Shown: piece by piece, positions 28,658 through 35,710 of the stretch | Layout: each line of letters opens with the position of its first letter | Position numbering within the stretch: position 1 is the stretch's first letter | Assembly: GCA_964411125.1 (NCBI GenBank) | Contig: CAYPJU010000006.1 | Span: 77,689-141,688, forward strand | Source: JBFIHF01 sp964411125 | GTDB taxonomy: Bacteria > Myxococcota_A > Bradymonadia > Bradymonadales > Bradymonadaceae | Length of the DNA: 64,000 nucleotides | Direction: 5' to 3' | Translations under genes and position numbers: made by a program | The notes under the pieces: model-generated | The model's input: only the letters and a program-made list of their open reading frames with translations | Told to the model about the DNA's origin: nothing | Databases searched by the model: none

Positions 28658-30241
28658 TCAGTTGAACAACACGCCGCGGCTGTCGCGGGCGTCGTCGGTA
28701 ATCGCAGACTCTCCCTGCTGGGAGAAGTCGATGGTCTTGGTCGTACCGCTCACGCTGACCGACATCGTCGTCTGCAAGAGATACGCTTCGCCGTCGGGGA
28801 CCGAGCCGTTCGCCAGGTCGGCGACCGTCACTTCGGCCTTCCACAACCCGTCGAGGGTGAACGGCAGCCACTCGAAGCGCTGCCGCAGCCCTTGCGGGTC
28901 CCGCAGGTAGATGTACCCGCCGTCGGTCGCACACGCGATGCGCGCGTACTCTTCGATCGGGCCGAGTCGACCGTCGTTCGGGTCACGGGTCGGGACGCAA
29001 TACGTATCGCCGTTCGAAGTGATCTCGACCGAACTTCCGAGCGACGTCGAGTACGCGTCGGGCTCCCGGCAGGTCTCGAAGTTTCGGCACTCCGCATCGT
29101 CCGAGCAGGTCTCTGCCATGCTCTTTCGCCAGTAGTCCGGGTCGTCGCGGTGCACGGGGGTCCCTGCCTGGGTCGTCGGCTCCTGCGCGGCATCGAGGTG
29201 GACGATGAAGATGCGCACGCCGAGTTCGGTCGCGCGCTCCGTCACCGCCGATTCCGTGAACGCGGGGAGGTTGAGGTCGTCGGGGCCGTCGACGAACACC
29301 ACCAGCGTCTTCTCGTGCGACGTGAACTCCGAGGAGGAGAACCCTTCGTCGAGAACCTTCAACATCGCCTGGTAGACGTTCGCGCGCGTCCCTTCGATTC
29401 GGCTGAACTGCTGGACGGCGGTCTCGGCCGTGGAGGCCTCTGTCGCCCAGACCGTGTCGCCCGGTGCCGCCTCGTTGACCAGCGAGATGACCTCGTCTTC
29501 GGTCTGACCCTTGAACTCCCAGAGCCCGATGCGGGTCGTGCGGTTCTCGTTGCGAGCGAACTCCGCGGCCTGCTTGTACTTGTTGAGCATCACCTGAAGC
29601 GCTGCGCGGCGCGCATTCGAAATGTCGCTCGCGCGCGCTCGGATCGGACCGCTGTCGGGCTGGCCGTCCGCGAGCCCGTCGCCGGTGGTGTCGATGTAGT
29701 AGCTGCCGACATCCGACGGCAGCCAGCCTCCCAGCGATCCGGCGTTCTCGAACAGAACCCCGAAGAGCTGCGGGCTGTCGACGTCCGCTTCGAACTGAGG
29801 ATTTTCCGAGATCGTGACGCTCGTCTGCGTCAGACAACGGTCACCGACCCCCGTGAGCCCGGGCGCCGTCGAACACGTCATCGCACCGATGTCGCACGAA
29901 TCCGATTCGCACTCGTTGTCAGGCGTCTCGAACAGCGCTTCGTTGTTGAACTCGAACTGGTCGCGGGCGAGGGAGCTGAACGCCTGTTTGTTGACCGTCT
30001 GCCCCGGCCGGATCGGCGTGTCGTCGTCGGCGAGCATCACGAATCGCATCGTCGCACGACCGTCGGTGATGCCGGCGCAGGAGTCGCCGGTCGCGGTGAA
30101 CCCCGACGACCGAACGTTGGCGAACTGCCGATTCTGAAAACTGATCAGGGCGACCGTGTCGCACGCTGCCAGGCCCCACAAAGATACACATGCAAGCCCA
30201 GCACTGAGCCACCGGGACTGCCGCCGTCGAACAGGTTTCAT
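28658..30241 (-). CDS. VWA-domain lipoprotein, CglB-like surface adhesin candidate
   Basis: A 527-residue lipoprotein: signal peptide with perfect lipobox LAAC and Cys27. Ten further cysteines lie at 55, 111, 116, 123, 136, 379, 385, 391, 415 and 437, suggesting a disulfide-rich exported protein. A von Willebrand A fold spans about 158-350: first strand LFGVLFENAGSLGG, helix RRAALQVMLNKYKQAAEF, RIGLWEFKG, RANVYQAMLKVL, TLVVFVDGPDD and GVRIFIVHLD. The metal site is altered: ENAGS replaces DxSxS. CglB, the Myxococcus gliding adhesin, is also a Cys-rich VWA outer-membrane lipoprotein that works with the Glt outer-membrane barrels; here the gene heads the Glt-like operon. The ATG at 30241 has GAGGA upstream. 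Confidence 0.7.
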   Translation of the reverse strand: MKPVRRRQSRWLSAGLACVSLWGLAACDTVALISFQNRQFANVRSSGFTATGDSCAGITDGRATMRFVMLADDDTPIRPGQTVNKQAFSSLARDQFEFNNEALFETPDNECESDSCDIGAMTCSTAPGLTGVGDRCLTQTSVTISENPQFEADVDSPQLFGVLFENAGSLGGWLPSDVGSYYIDTTGDGLADGQPDSGPIRARASDISNARRAALQVMLNKYKQAAEFARNENRTTRIGLWEFKGQTEDEVISLVNEAAPGDTVWATEASTAETAVQQFSRIEGTRANVYQAMLKVLDEGFSSSEFTSHEKTLVVFVDGPDDLNLPAFTESAVTERATELGVRIFIVHLDAAQEPTTQAGTPVHRDDPDYWRKSMAETCSDDAECRNFETCREPDAYSTSLGSSVEITSNGDTYCVPTRDPNDGRLGPIEEYARIACATDGGYIYLRDPQGLRQRFEWLPFTLDGLWKAEVTVADLANGSVPDGEAYLLQTTMSVSVSGTTKTIDFSQQGESAITDDARDSRGVLFN

Positions 30242-30493
30242 CGGCTATTCCTCGAATCCGTCTCGTTTACCTCTAAGGCGCTCGCGGCCGCAAAAATCCA
30301 CAATTTCACGGAGCGACGGGCGCAAAGTTCTACCCGATGGAAATGGGCTTTGCAACGAAGGACCAATGCTGGAGATCTCGGATCGCGGGCCCGGCGGGAC
30401 GCCCGCGCGACCCTCCCGTGCCCCCCTCCCCGCCCACGGTCTCGCACGCCACGGTCGGGCCCGCGTCGCTTCCCGCCTCGTCGGCGATGGACT

Positions 30494-31540
30494 ATGGTCT
30501 GTCGTGTGGTAGACGCGATACCGACGACGATTGCTGTCGATGCAGCGGGAGGCTACGGCGGCCCCGAGCCGGTCGTACGCGCCGTCGCGCGCATGAGCCT
30601 GCAGTCCAAGGCGCGCACGCGCGACGCCTACTTCACCCTCGTCGGGGACGAGACTGCGATCTCCCAGCTCCTCCTGCAGACGCGCCACAACCCCGAGCGC
30701 ATCTCCGTCGCCGATGCCCGCACCGTCGTGCCGCTCGAGGAACCGCCCCACCGCGGCCTCGAATCGAACCCCGGCTCGTCGATCGAACGCGCGTGCGAGC
30801 TCGTCGCCTCGGGGGAAGCCCAGGCGGTGGTCACGACCGGCAATCCCGGCGCTGCGGTCCTCAGCGCCTTTCGGCAGTTCGACATGATCCCGGGGATCGA
30901 GCGGGCAGCCCTGGGCACCGTGTTCCCCACCCCACTGCCCGAAGACGAGTCGCGCTTCAGCCTCATTCTCGACGTCGGTGCCACCGTGCACGCCACCGCC
31001 GACGACCTCGTCAAGTTTGCGCACATGGGGGCCGCCTACGCCCGCATGGTCACCGGCAAGGAGTGCCCTCGCGTCGCCCTGCTGTCGATGACCCGCGAGC
31101 CGAACGTGGGCCCCCCCGAAGTGGTCGCCGCCCACGAGCGACTGGTCGGTTCGAAAAGCTTCGAATTCGTCGGCAACATCGAAGGCCATCGCCTGCCGCG
31201 CGGCGAAGTCGACGTCGTCGTGTGCGAAGGGTTCGTCGGGGACATCGTCATCAAGGTCCTCGAAGGCTTCGCCGACACCGCTTTCGACATCGCCGAGAAC
31301 GCCTACCGGCGCCGCTTCACCTACCGGGTGGGGCTGCGCCTGCTGTCACAGGGGCTCGAGAAAATCAAGACGGCGGTCGACTTCGAAGAGTACGGGGGAG
31401 CCCCCCTCCTCGGGATCGACGAGGTCCTGATCGTCGCCGACCCTCGCTCCGGCACCCGCGCGATCGAGAACGCGATCAAGCTCGCCCTCAAGAGCGTGAA
31501 GTCCGAGCTCCCCGTCACCCTCGCCGAAAGCCTCCGATGA
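30494..31540 (+). CDS. plsX: Phosphate acyltransferase PlsX
   Basis: Converts acyl-ACP to acyl-phosphate for phosphatidic acid synthesis. The 348-residue product shows PlsX hallmarks: IAVDAAGGYGGPEPVVRA at the N terminus (usual form is AVDAMGGD), SSIERACELVASGEAQAVVTTGNPGA, the mid-chain LILDVGATVHATADDLVKFAHMG, ALLSMTREPNVG, and VDVVVCEGFVGDIVIKVLEGFA. The usual D of the MGGD motif is replaced (AGGYGG). The ATG at 30494 is preferred, though GTG at 30506 is possible and no strong ribosome site is seen. The stop overlaps the next gene by ATGA. Confidence 0.88.
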   Translation: MVCRVVDAIPTTIAVDAAGGYGGPEPVVRAVARMSLQSKARTRDAYFTLVGDETAISQLLLQTRHNPERISVADARTVVPLEEPPHRGLESNPGSSIERACELVASGEAQAVVTTGNPGAAVLSAFRQFDMIPGIERAALGTVFPTPLPEDESRFSLILDVGATVHATADDLVKFAHMGAAYARMVTGKECPRVALLSMTREPNVGPPEVVAAHERLVGSKSFEFVGNIEGHRLPRGEVDVVVCEGFVGDIVIKVLEGFADTAFDIAENAYRRRFTYRVGLRLLSQGLEKIKTAVDFEEYGGAPLLGIDEVLIVADPRSGTRAIENAIKLALKSVKSELPVTLAESLR

Positions 31541-32571
31541 GTGAGACCACCCGTCACATCTTTCGCTGGGACCTCGACAAAACCTACCTTCGAACCGACT
31601 TCGACTCGGTCCGCGACCTGATCCGTACGGCGCTTCAGAAGCCCGAGGACAAGACCAACGTCCCCGGCGCGGTCTCGCTGCTGCGCGAACTCACCCGCGA
31701 GTCCGAGCACGGGCGCGCGCTCGTGACCTTCGTCTCCGGCAGCCCCACCCAGATGCGGGACGTCTTGATGCGAAAGTTCGAGCTCGACGGCATCACGCCC
31801 GACGTCCTGATGCTGAAGCCGACGCTCGAAAACATCCTGAAGGGCCGATTTCGAGCGGTCCGCGGGCAGGTCGGGTACAAGCTGCAATCGCTGCTGCAGA
31901 TCCGACACGACGGCCCCCCCGCTCCCGAAACCCTCTTCGGGGACGACGCAGAACAAGATGCGTTCATCTACTCGATCTACGCCGACCTGGTCGCCGGAAA
32001 CCTCGAACCTGCCCAGCTCCGCGAGATCCTCGTCGCCGCGGAAGTCTACGCATCGCCGATGGCGAAGATCCTCGAACTCGCCGATCAAACCCGACGTTCC
32101 GACGACGTGCGACGCATCTTCATCAACCTCGACCGGCGCTCCGCCCCGGGCCGCTTTCTCCCCTTCGGCCCCCGCGTCGTCCCGATCGTGAACTACTTTC
32201 AGGCCGCCATCGTCCTGTGGTCCGACCGCGTCCTCACCACCAGCGGGCTCTTGCGCGTCGCCGCGGGAATGCTCGACCGCGACCAGTACGGCCTCATCGA
32301 GCTCGGCAACAGCTTCCAGGACATCCTGCGCCGCCGCGTGGTCGGAACCGACGAGCTCGACCGTCTACAGGACGACGTCGCCACCGCCTCCACCGATCTC
32401 CCCCCCGACTTCGCCGAACGACTCGTCAGCCGCGTCCGCGCCCTCGCCCCCCGCGCCGAACCGACCCCCATCAATCACGAACAATCGGTCCCCGACTACC
32501 TCGAAATCCTCGCCTCCGACCACGGCGTCAAAAGCGCCGTCACCGAACAACGAAAACCGTTGTTCTCGTAG
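31537..32571 (+). CDS. App1-like phosphatidate phosphatase domain protein
   Basis: A 344-residue HAD-type phosphatase with the motifs DLDKT (residues ~12-16; the DxDxT signature), FVSGSPTQMRDVL (the S of motif II) and LFGDDAEQDAFIYS (acidic motif III), which match the App1 catalytic domain that dephosphorylates phosphatidic acid. The ATG overlaps the plsX stop (ATGA), placing a phosphatidate-consuming enzyme in tight coupling with a phosphatidate-making step. The last codons and the stop lie inside a 15-bp inverted repeat (32562-32594). Confidence 0.75.
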   Translation: MSETTRHIFRWDLDKTYLRTDFDSVRDLIRTALQKPEDKTNVPGAVSLLRELTRESEHGRALVTFVSGSPTQMRDVLMRKFELDGITPDVLMLKPTLENILKGRFRAVRGQVGYKLQSLLQIRHDGPPAPETLFGDDAEQDAFIYSIYADLVAGNLEPAQLREILVAAEVYASPMAKILELADQTRRSDDVRRIFINLDRRSAPGRFLPFGPRVVPIVNYFQAAIVLWSDRVLTTSGLLRVAAGMLDRDQYGLIELGNSFQDILRRRVVGTDELDRLQDDVATASTDLPPDFAERLVSRVRALAPRAEPTPINHEQSVPDYLEILASDHGVKSAVTEQRKPLFS

Positions 32572-32594
32572 CGCGCGTAGCGCGCTACGAGAAC
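32562..32594. repeat. Perfect 15-bp hairpin spanning the App1-like gene end
   Basis: Arm GTTCTCGTAGCGCGC (32562-32576), loop GTA, complementary arm 32580-32594. The left arm contains the last codons and the TAG stop; the right arm is an exact inverted copy of them. It has no T run, so it may end transcription by Rho or protect the 3' end. Confidence 0.85.
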
Positions 32595-32599
32595 GGGGG

Positions 32600-32638
32600 A
32601 CCGCGCTACGCGCGGTGGGGGACCGGCCTTCGGCCGGT
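32600..32638. repeat. 22-bp-period hairpin array, left part
   Basis: Two 17-bp hairpin units at 32600-32616 (ACCGCGC/TAC/GCGCGGT) and 32622-32638 (ACCGGCC/TTC/GGCCGGT) separated by GGGGG. Each has 7-bp arms and a 3-nt loop. They are reverse-complement forms of the units right of the gap. The array stops at the run of N. Confidence 0.85.
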
Positions 32639-32639
32639 G

Positions 32640-32739
32640 NNNNNNNNNNNNNNNNNNNNNNNNNNNNNNNNNNNNNNNNNNNNNNNNNNNNNNNNNNNNN
32701 NNNNNNNNNNNNNNNNNNNNNNNNNNNNNNNNNNNNNNN
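32640..32739. other. Scaffold gap of 100 N
   Basis: Exactly 100 unknown bases, the conventional placeholder for a gap of unknown size. It lies inside the hairpin array, which probably caused the assembly break. Further repeat units are likely hidden here. Confidence 0.97.
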
Positions 32740-32769
32740 CGCGCGGTGGGGGACCGGCCTTCGGCCGGT
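32740..32769. repeat. 22-bp-period hairpin array, middle part
   Basis: After the gap, the end of a GCGC-type unit, then GGGGG and a complete GGCC-type unit (32753-32769), continuing the left-hand pattern and orientation. Confidence 0.85.
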
Positions 32770-32770
32770 G

Positions 32771-32862
32771 TTCTTGGTGCGCAGGTCGTTGTTGATGCGC
32801 GAGTGAAGGTGGTTGGTCAGACTCTCGACCGCACACCACAAGCCCGTCACGCTACAGACCCC
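32771..32862. other. Non-repeat segment inside the hairpin array
   Basis: About 90 bp of ordinary sequence between the two halves of the array. On the minus strand it reads as an uninterrupted coding-like stretch (for example AVESLTNHLHSRINNDL), possibly a remnant of a gene, but it has no start, and no family is recognised. Confidence 0.3.
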
Positions 32863-32967
32863 ACCGCGCGTAGCGCGGTCCAACACCGAGCGAAGCGAGG
32901 TCCACCACCGCGCGTAGCGCGGTCCACCACCGGCCGAAGGCCGGTCCAACACCGCGCGTAGCGCGGT
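32863..32967. repeat. 22-bp-period hairpin array, right part (5 units)
   Basis: Five 17-bp units start at 32863, 32885, 32907, 32929 and 32951, exactly 22 bp apart, with 5-bp spacers CCAAC or CCACC. The order is GCGC, GAGC, GCGC, GGCC, GCGC type. The form is ACC, 4 nt, GTA or GAA, 4 nt, GGT, with the two 4-nt blocks complementary in four of five units; the GAGC-type unit (GAGC...GCGA) breaks complementarity. Confidence 0.88.
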
Positions 32968-32972
32968 CCCCC

Positions 32973-33028
32973 ATCACCCAACGTGTGGTTCTGACGAGCT
33001 CCGCTCGTCAGAACCACACATGGGTGAT
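32973..33028. repeat. Long hairpin copying the end of the cytochrome-barrel gene
   Basis: Inner arms TGTGGTTCTGACGAGC (32984-32999) and its complement (33003-33018) around loop TCC; after a 3x2-nt internal loop the pairing resumes for 8 bp (32973-32980 with 33021-33028). The right side is the end of the minus-strand coding sequence with its stop; the left side is an inverted copy outside the gene. Confidence 0.85.
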
Positions 33029-34399
33029 CAAGAGGAATTCGTTGACGGAGGCGTCGAAGAGGCGTTCGAGGGGGTGTTCGGCGCTGTAGTTGAGGCGGTA
33101 CATCGCCTCGAGGTGGACGTAGGTATAGGGGTGGATGTCGACGCCGAGGGTGATGCGGTGCTTGTGGTCTTCGATGTAACGGATGTTGGCGTCGGCGTAG
33201 TCGTATTGAAGGCGACCGTAGATTCCCTGGTAGACGTTGTAGACGAAGCGGTGGAAGGCGACGAGCGAGTTCTCCGAGTCTGACTCGAGCCCTGGGAAGC
33301 TCGTGTTCCGCACGTCGATCTCGCCGTAGTATCCCAATGGGTTGTAGTTGATCGCCCAGTTGAGCCCCGCGGTCAGAAGGCGCGGCCCGTCGTCTCCAGG
33401 GCCATCCATGAGCGGAGCCCCCTCGAGATCGGCTACGTGGGCGCTCGCGCCGACCTGCCAACCCAGGTCGCGCCAACCGACGTTGAAGGTGGAGCCGACA
33501 CCGCGCGGCAGGCGTTCGCCAGGCCACTCGGCGAGCCCCTGGAAGTACGCGGATACGTCGGCGTAGAAGTAGTTGGGGTTCACCCCGAAGTCCGCGCCGA
33601 ACGTCTGAAAGTACTGATCGAAACCAAGGTCGGCTCGCGTGAATGCCGTATGGTCACTCGTCCGCCAGCCGTAGCGCGGGATGATGCGGCCGACCCGGAA
33701 CCACATCCCGTAGACCGGAAGGCGATACTTCAGGAAGAGCTCGCGGATCGTGAAGTAGTCTTTGGCCTCCGTCCCTTCCGCACCGTAGACTTCGGTGTTC
33801 TTGTAGCCCTGAAGCCCACCCGATACGTACAGCATCAGGTCTTTGACGGACTCGTTGAGCAGATAGACGTCACCCTGCATGGGAAAGACGGAAAACTCCC
33901 CGTCGGCCTCACGGTAGCTCTGCCCGAGGAGCGCCCCGCGGAAATCACCACCGACCCGCCATTTGGGGTGCGGGGTGATGTTGCCGTAGCGATCTTCCAC
34001 CTCGGTGTGGGGCGTCTTGCCGGGCCACCATCCCTTGAAACCCACCCCCAGTTCGTACTCCCCCTTCTTGGGGAAGCCTTTCGGGAGGTTGCGCTCGGGA
34101 TCGGCAAACGAGGACGGGCGAGTGCCGAAGAGAGGGAGGACCTCTTTACCGTAGTAGAGGCCGTCGGCGAGGCGCAGACCACCGCCGGCCGAGGAAACGT
34201 GGCAGCCGACGCAGTCGAGCGTGCAACGGCGTGCGGAGAAATCGGGGTTCGCCCAGCCGAGCGGCTCCACGTGGCACGTGTCGCAACTGCTGGCGCTCGT
34301 GACCGAGTAGATCGGCAGCGCGAGGGCGGGCTCGGCCCCCAACGCAGTAAGGCAGAGCAATGCCGCGATGATGGAGAGGCAGCGTTGGAACATCGTCAT
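33008..34399 (-). CDS. Dihaem c-type cytochrome fused to an outer-membrane beta-barrel
   Basis: A 463-residue exported protein. After the signal peptide (IIAALLCLTALGAEPALA) come two haem-binding motifs, CDTCH (39-43) and CVGCH (63-67). The rest (~residues 90-463) is a series of amphipathic strands with aromatic girdles and short turns (YELGVGFKGWWPG, FRVGRIIPRYGWRTSD, FYADVSAYFQGLAEW, YGRLQYDYADANIRY), ending in HVWF, a typical C-terminal barrel signature. A haem domain joined to a porin suggests electron transfer across the outer membrane. The ATG overlaps the stop of the dihaem lipoprotein gene (ATGA). The 3' end lies in a long inverted repeat. Confidence 0.75.
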   Translation of the reverse strand: MTMFQRCLSIIAALLCLTALGAEPALALPIYSVTSASSCDTCHVEPLGWANPDFSARRCTLDCVGCHVSSAGGGLRLADGLYYGKEVLPLFGTRPSSFADPERNLPKGFPKKGEYELGVGFKGWWPGKTPHTEVEDRYGNITPHPKWRVGGDFRGALLGQSYREADGEFSVFPMQGDVYLLNESVKDLMLYVSGGLQGYKNTEVYGAEGTEAKDYFTIRELFLKYRLPVYGMWFRVGRIIPRYGWRTSDHTAFTRADLGFDQYFQTFGADFGVNPNYFYADVSAYFQGLAEWPGERLPRGVGSTFNVGWRDLGWQVGASAHVADLEGAPLMDGPGDDGPRLLTAGLNWAINYNPLGYYGEIDVRNTSFPGLESDSENSLVAFHRFVYNVYQGIYGRLQYDYADANIRYIEDHKHRITLGVDIHPYTYVHLEAMYRLNYSAEHPLERLFDASVNEFLLITHVWF

Positions 34400-35202
34400 T
34401 GCATGAATCCAGGAGCACCATCGTCGATCCAGGCTCCCACCTGGATGTACTCGGGGAGCCGCTGCCCGCCTTGAGGCATGAGCACGGAAGGTTCTGTCGA
34501 GGAGAGCCTTCGGTACAGCTCACTCTCCACTTTGTTCCCCGGAACGATGTAATCCATCCCGTTGCGAGCCGTTCCCCCCAGCGAGTCCGCGATCTCGGCG
34601 TCGGTCATCGACGCGTCGATCCGAGGATCTTGTGCCTCGGCGTGACAGTTGCCGCACGTGGAGGTGCGCAGGAGCTCTGCCGTGTCGGCGAACGTCCAGT
34701 CCCCCGCCCCGCCTCCGGTGTCCGTCCCCAAGTCCGGCATCATCGTGCCGAGGTCCATCCCCATGTCGGGAACACCGTTGTTCGTGGGCATCATCGTGTT
34801 GTTGGCTGGAGGCGACGTCCCGTCGCAGTTGGCGCCCTGGTCGATCCATCGGGTCAGGATCTCGATGTCGTCGGGGGTCGGCTGCTGCGGATAGGTCGCG
34901 GGGGGCATCGGACCTCCGAGCTCGTCGATGGTCCGGATCTGGATGCGAAGAGCCTGCGCACTGGCGCCGGGCAGTCCTCCGATCGTCTCGCAGACGTCGA
35001 GCCGCAAGGTCGCCGGAGCGCTCATCGTCGGTGGCACCGAGTGACACTCGGTGCAGAGCCGATCGAGGATCGGCTTCACGTCCGCCGTGAACGTCGGGGT
35101 CTCCGGCAACTCCTGCGTAATGGGCGGTTCTTCACTTCCGAGACCAGGACACCCCCACAGGATGACGGCGGTCAGCAGAACCAGTGTGCGCGAGTACGAC
35201 AT
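34396..35202 (-). CDS. Dihaem c-type cytochrome lipoprotein
   Basis: A 268-residue lipoprotein (MSYSRTLVLLTAVILWGC, Cys18). Haem motif CTECH (50-54) lies in the sequence DVKPILDRLCTECH, typical of cytochromes that close with an MPP-type methionine ligand loop (GGPMPPATYP ~97-106). A Met/Asn/Thr-rich linker (~130-165) leads to a second haem domain with CGNCH (183-187) and a late SVLMPQGG methionine. It probably sits on the outer membrane as partner of the dihaem-barrel protein, whose start it overlaps by four bases. GGAAG precedes the ATG at 35202. Confidence 0.8.
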   Translation of the reverse strand: MSYSRTLVLLTAVILWGCPGLGSEEPPITQELPETPTFTADVKPILDRLCTECHSVPPTMSAPATLRLDVCETIGGLPGASAQALRIQIRTIDELGGPMPPATYPQQPTPDDIEILTRWIDQGANCDGTSPPANNTMMPTNNGVPDMGMDLGTMMPDLGTDTGGGAGDWTFADTAELLRTSTCGNCHAEAQDPRIDASMTDAEIADSLGGTARNGMDYIVPGNKVESELYRRLSSTEPSVLMPQGGQRLPEYIQVGAWIDDGAPGFMQ

Positions 35203-35296
35203 GGCATCACTTCCGTCAGTCAGCTCGACGTTCGACAGCCGCGCGAGCGACAGGAACCTTAACAGAGTGCCCGATGCCTACAAAGAAGCTTCGGTT

Positions 35297-35710
35297 TCAA
35301 CCGAACCGCCCTGAGAAATCCTCCAAGATCTTCCGGTACGGCTCGAGCTTCGAGTCTGCGTTCAACTCGGCGCGCAGTTCGTCGAAAGGGTCTCCGACCG
35401 TCGACGTCTCCCTCGCGATCAGAGCGAGCTGCAGCCGCACCAGAAACGCCGCTTTGGGACGGTCGAGCTCTCGCCAGATCGCCAGCGCCCGTTCTTTCGC
35501 CTCCACGCTCTCGTCGAGCCTTCGCGCAAATCGCAGGTACTCCGACCAACGCTGCAGCGCCCGCCCCAGGTCGGCCCGAGAGAGATCGTCGTCGGCCAGC
35601 CCCGCTTCGGCCGCCACCACGTCGGCCCGAGCGCGCTCCAACAGCTCCTCCCCTCGCGCGGGATCCGCGAACACTTCCACCCCGTCGTTTCGAACTTTCG
35701 AATGCATCAT
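35297..35710 (-). CDS. Small helical protein coupled to a zinc-ribbon membrane protein
   Basis: A 137-residue cytosolic protein, all helical by composition, with TPR-like segments (ELLERARADVVAAEAGLADDDLSRADLGRALQRWSEYL and LDESVEAKERALAIWRELDRPKAAFLVRLQLALIA). The start ATGATG at 35710 overlaps the TGA of the upstream gene, so translation is coupled. No family recognised; probably an adaptor of the adjacent membrane protein. Confidence 0.6.
   Translation of the reverse strand: MMHSKVRNDGVEVFADPARGEELLERARADVVAAEAGLADDDLSRADLGRALQRWSEYLRFARRLDESVEAKERALAIWRELDRPKAAFLVRLQLALIARETSTVGDPFDELRAELNADSKLEPYRKILEDFSGRFG

Noticed and set aside
32600..32967. CRISPR array
   Set aside because: The period is 22 bp with self-complementary units and fixed 5-bp spacers; there are no unique 30-40-bp spacers and no cas genes.
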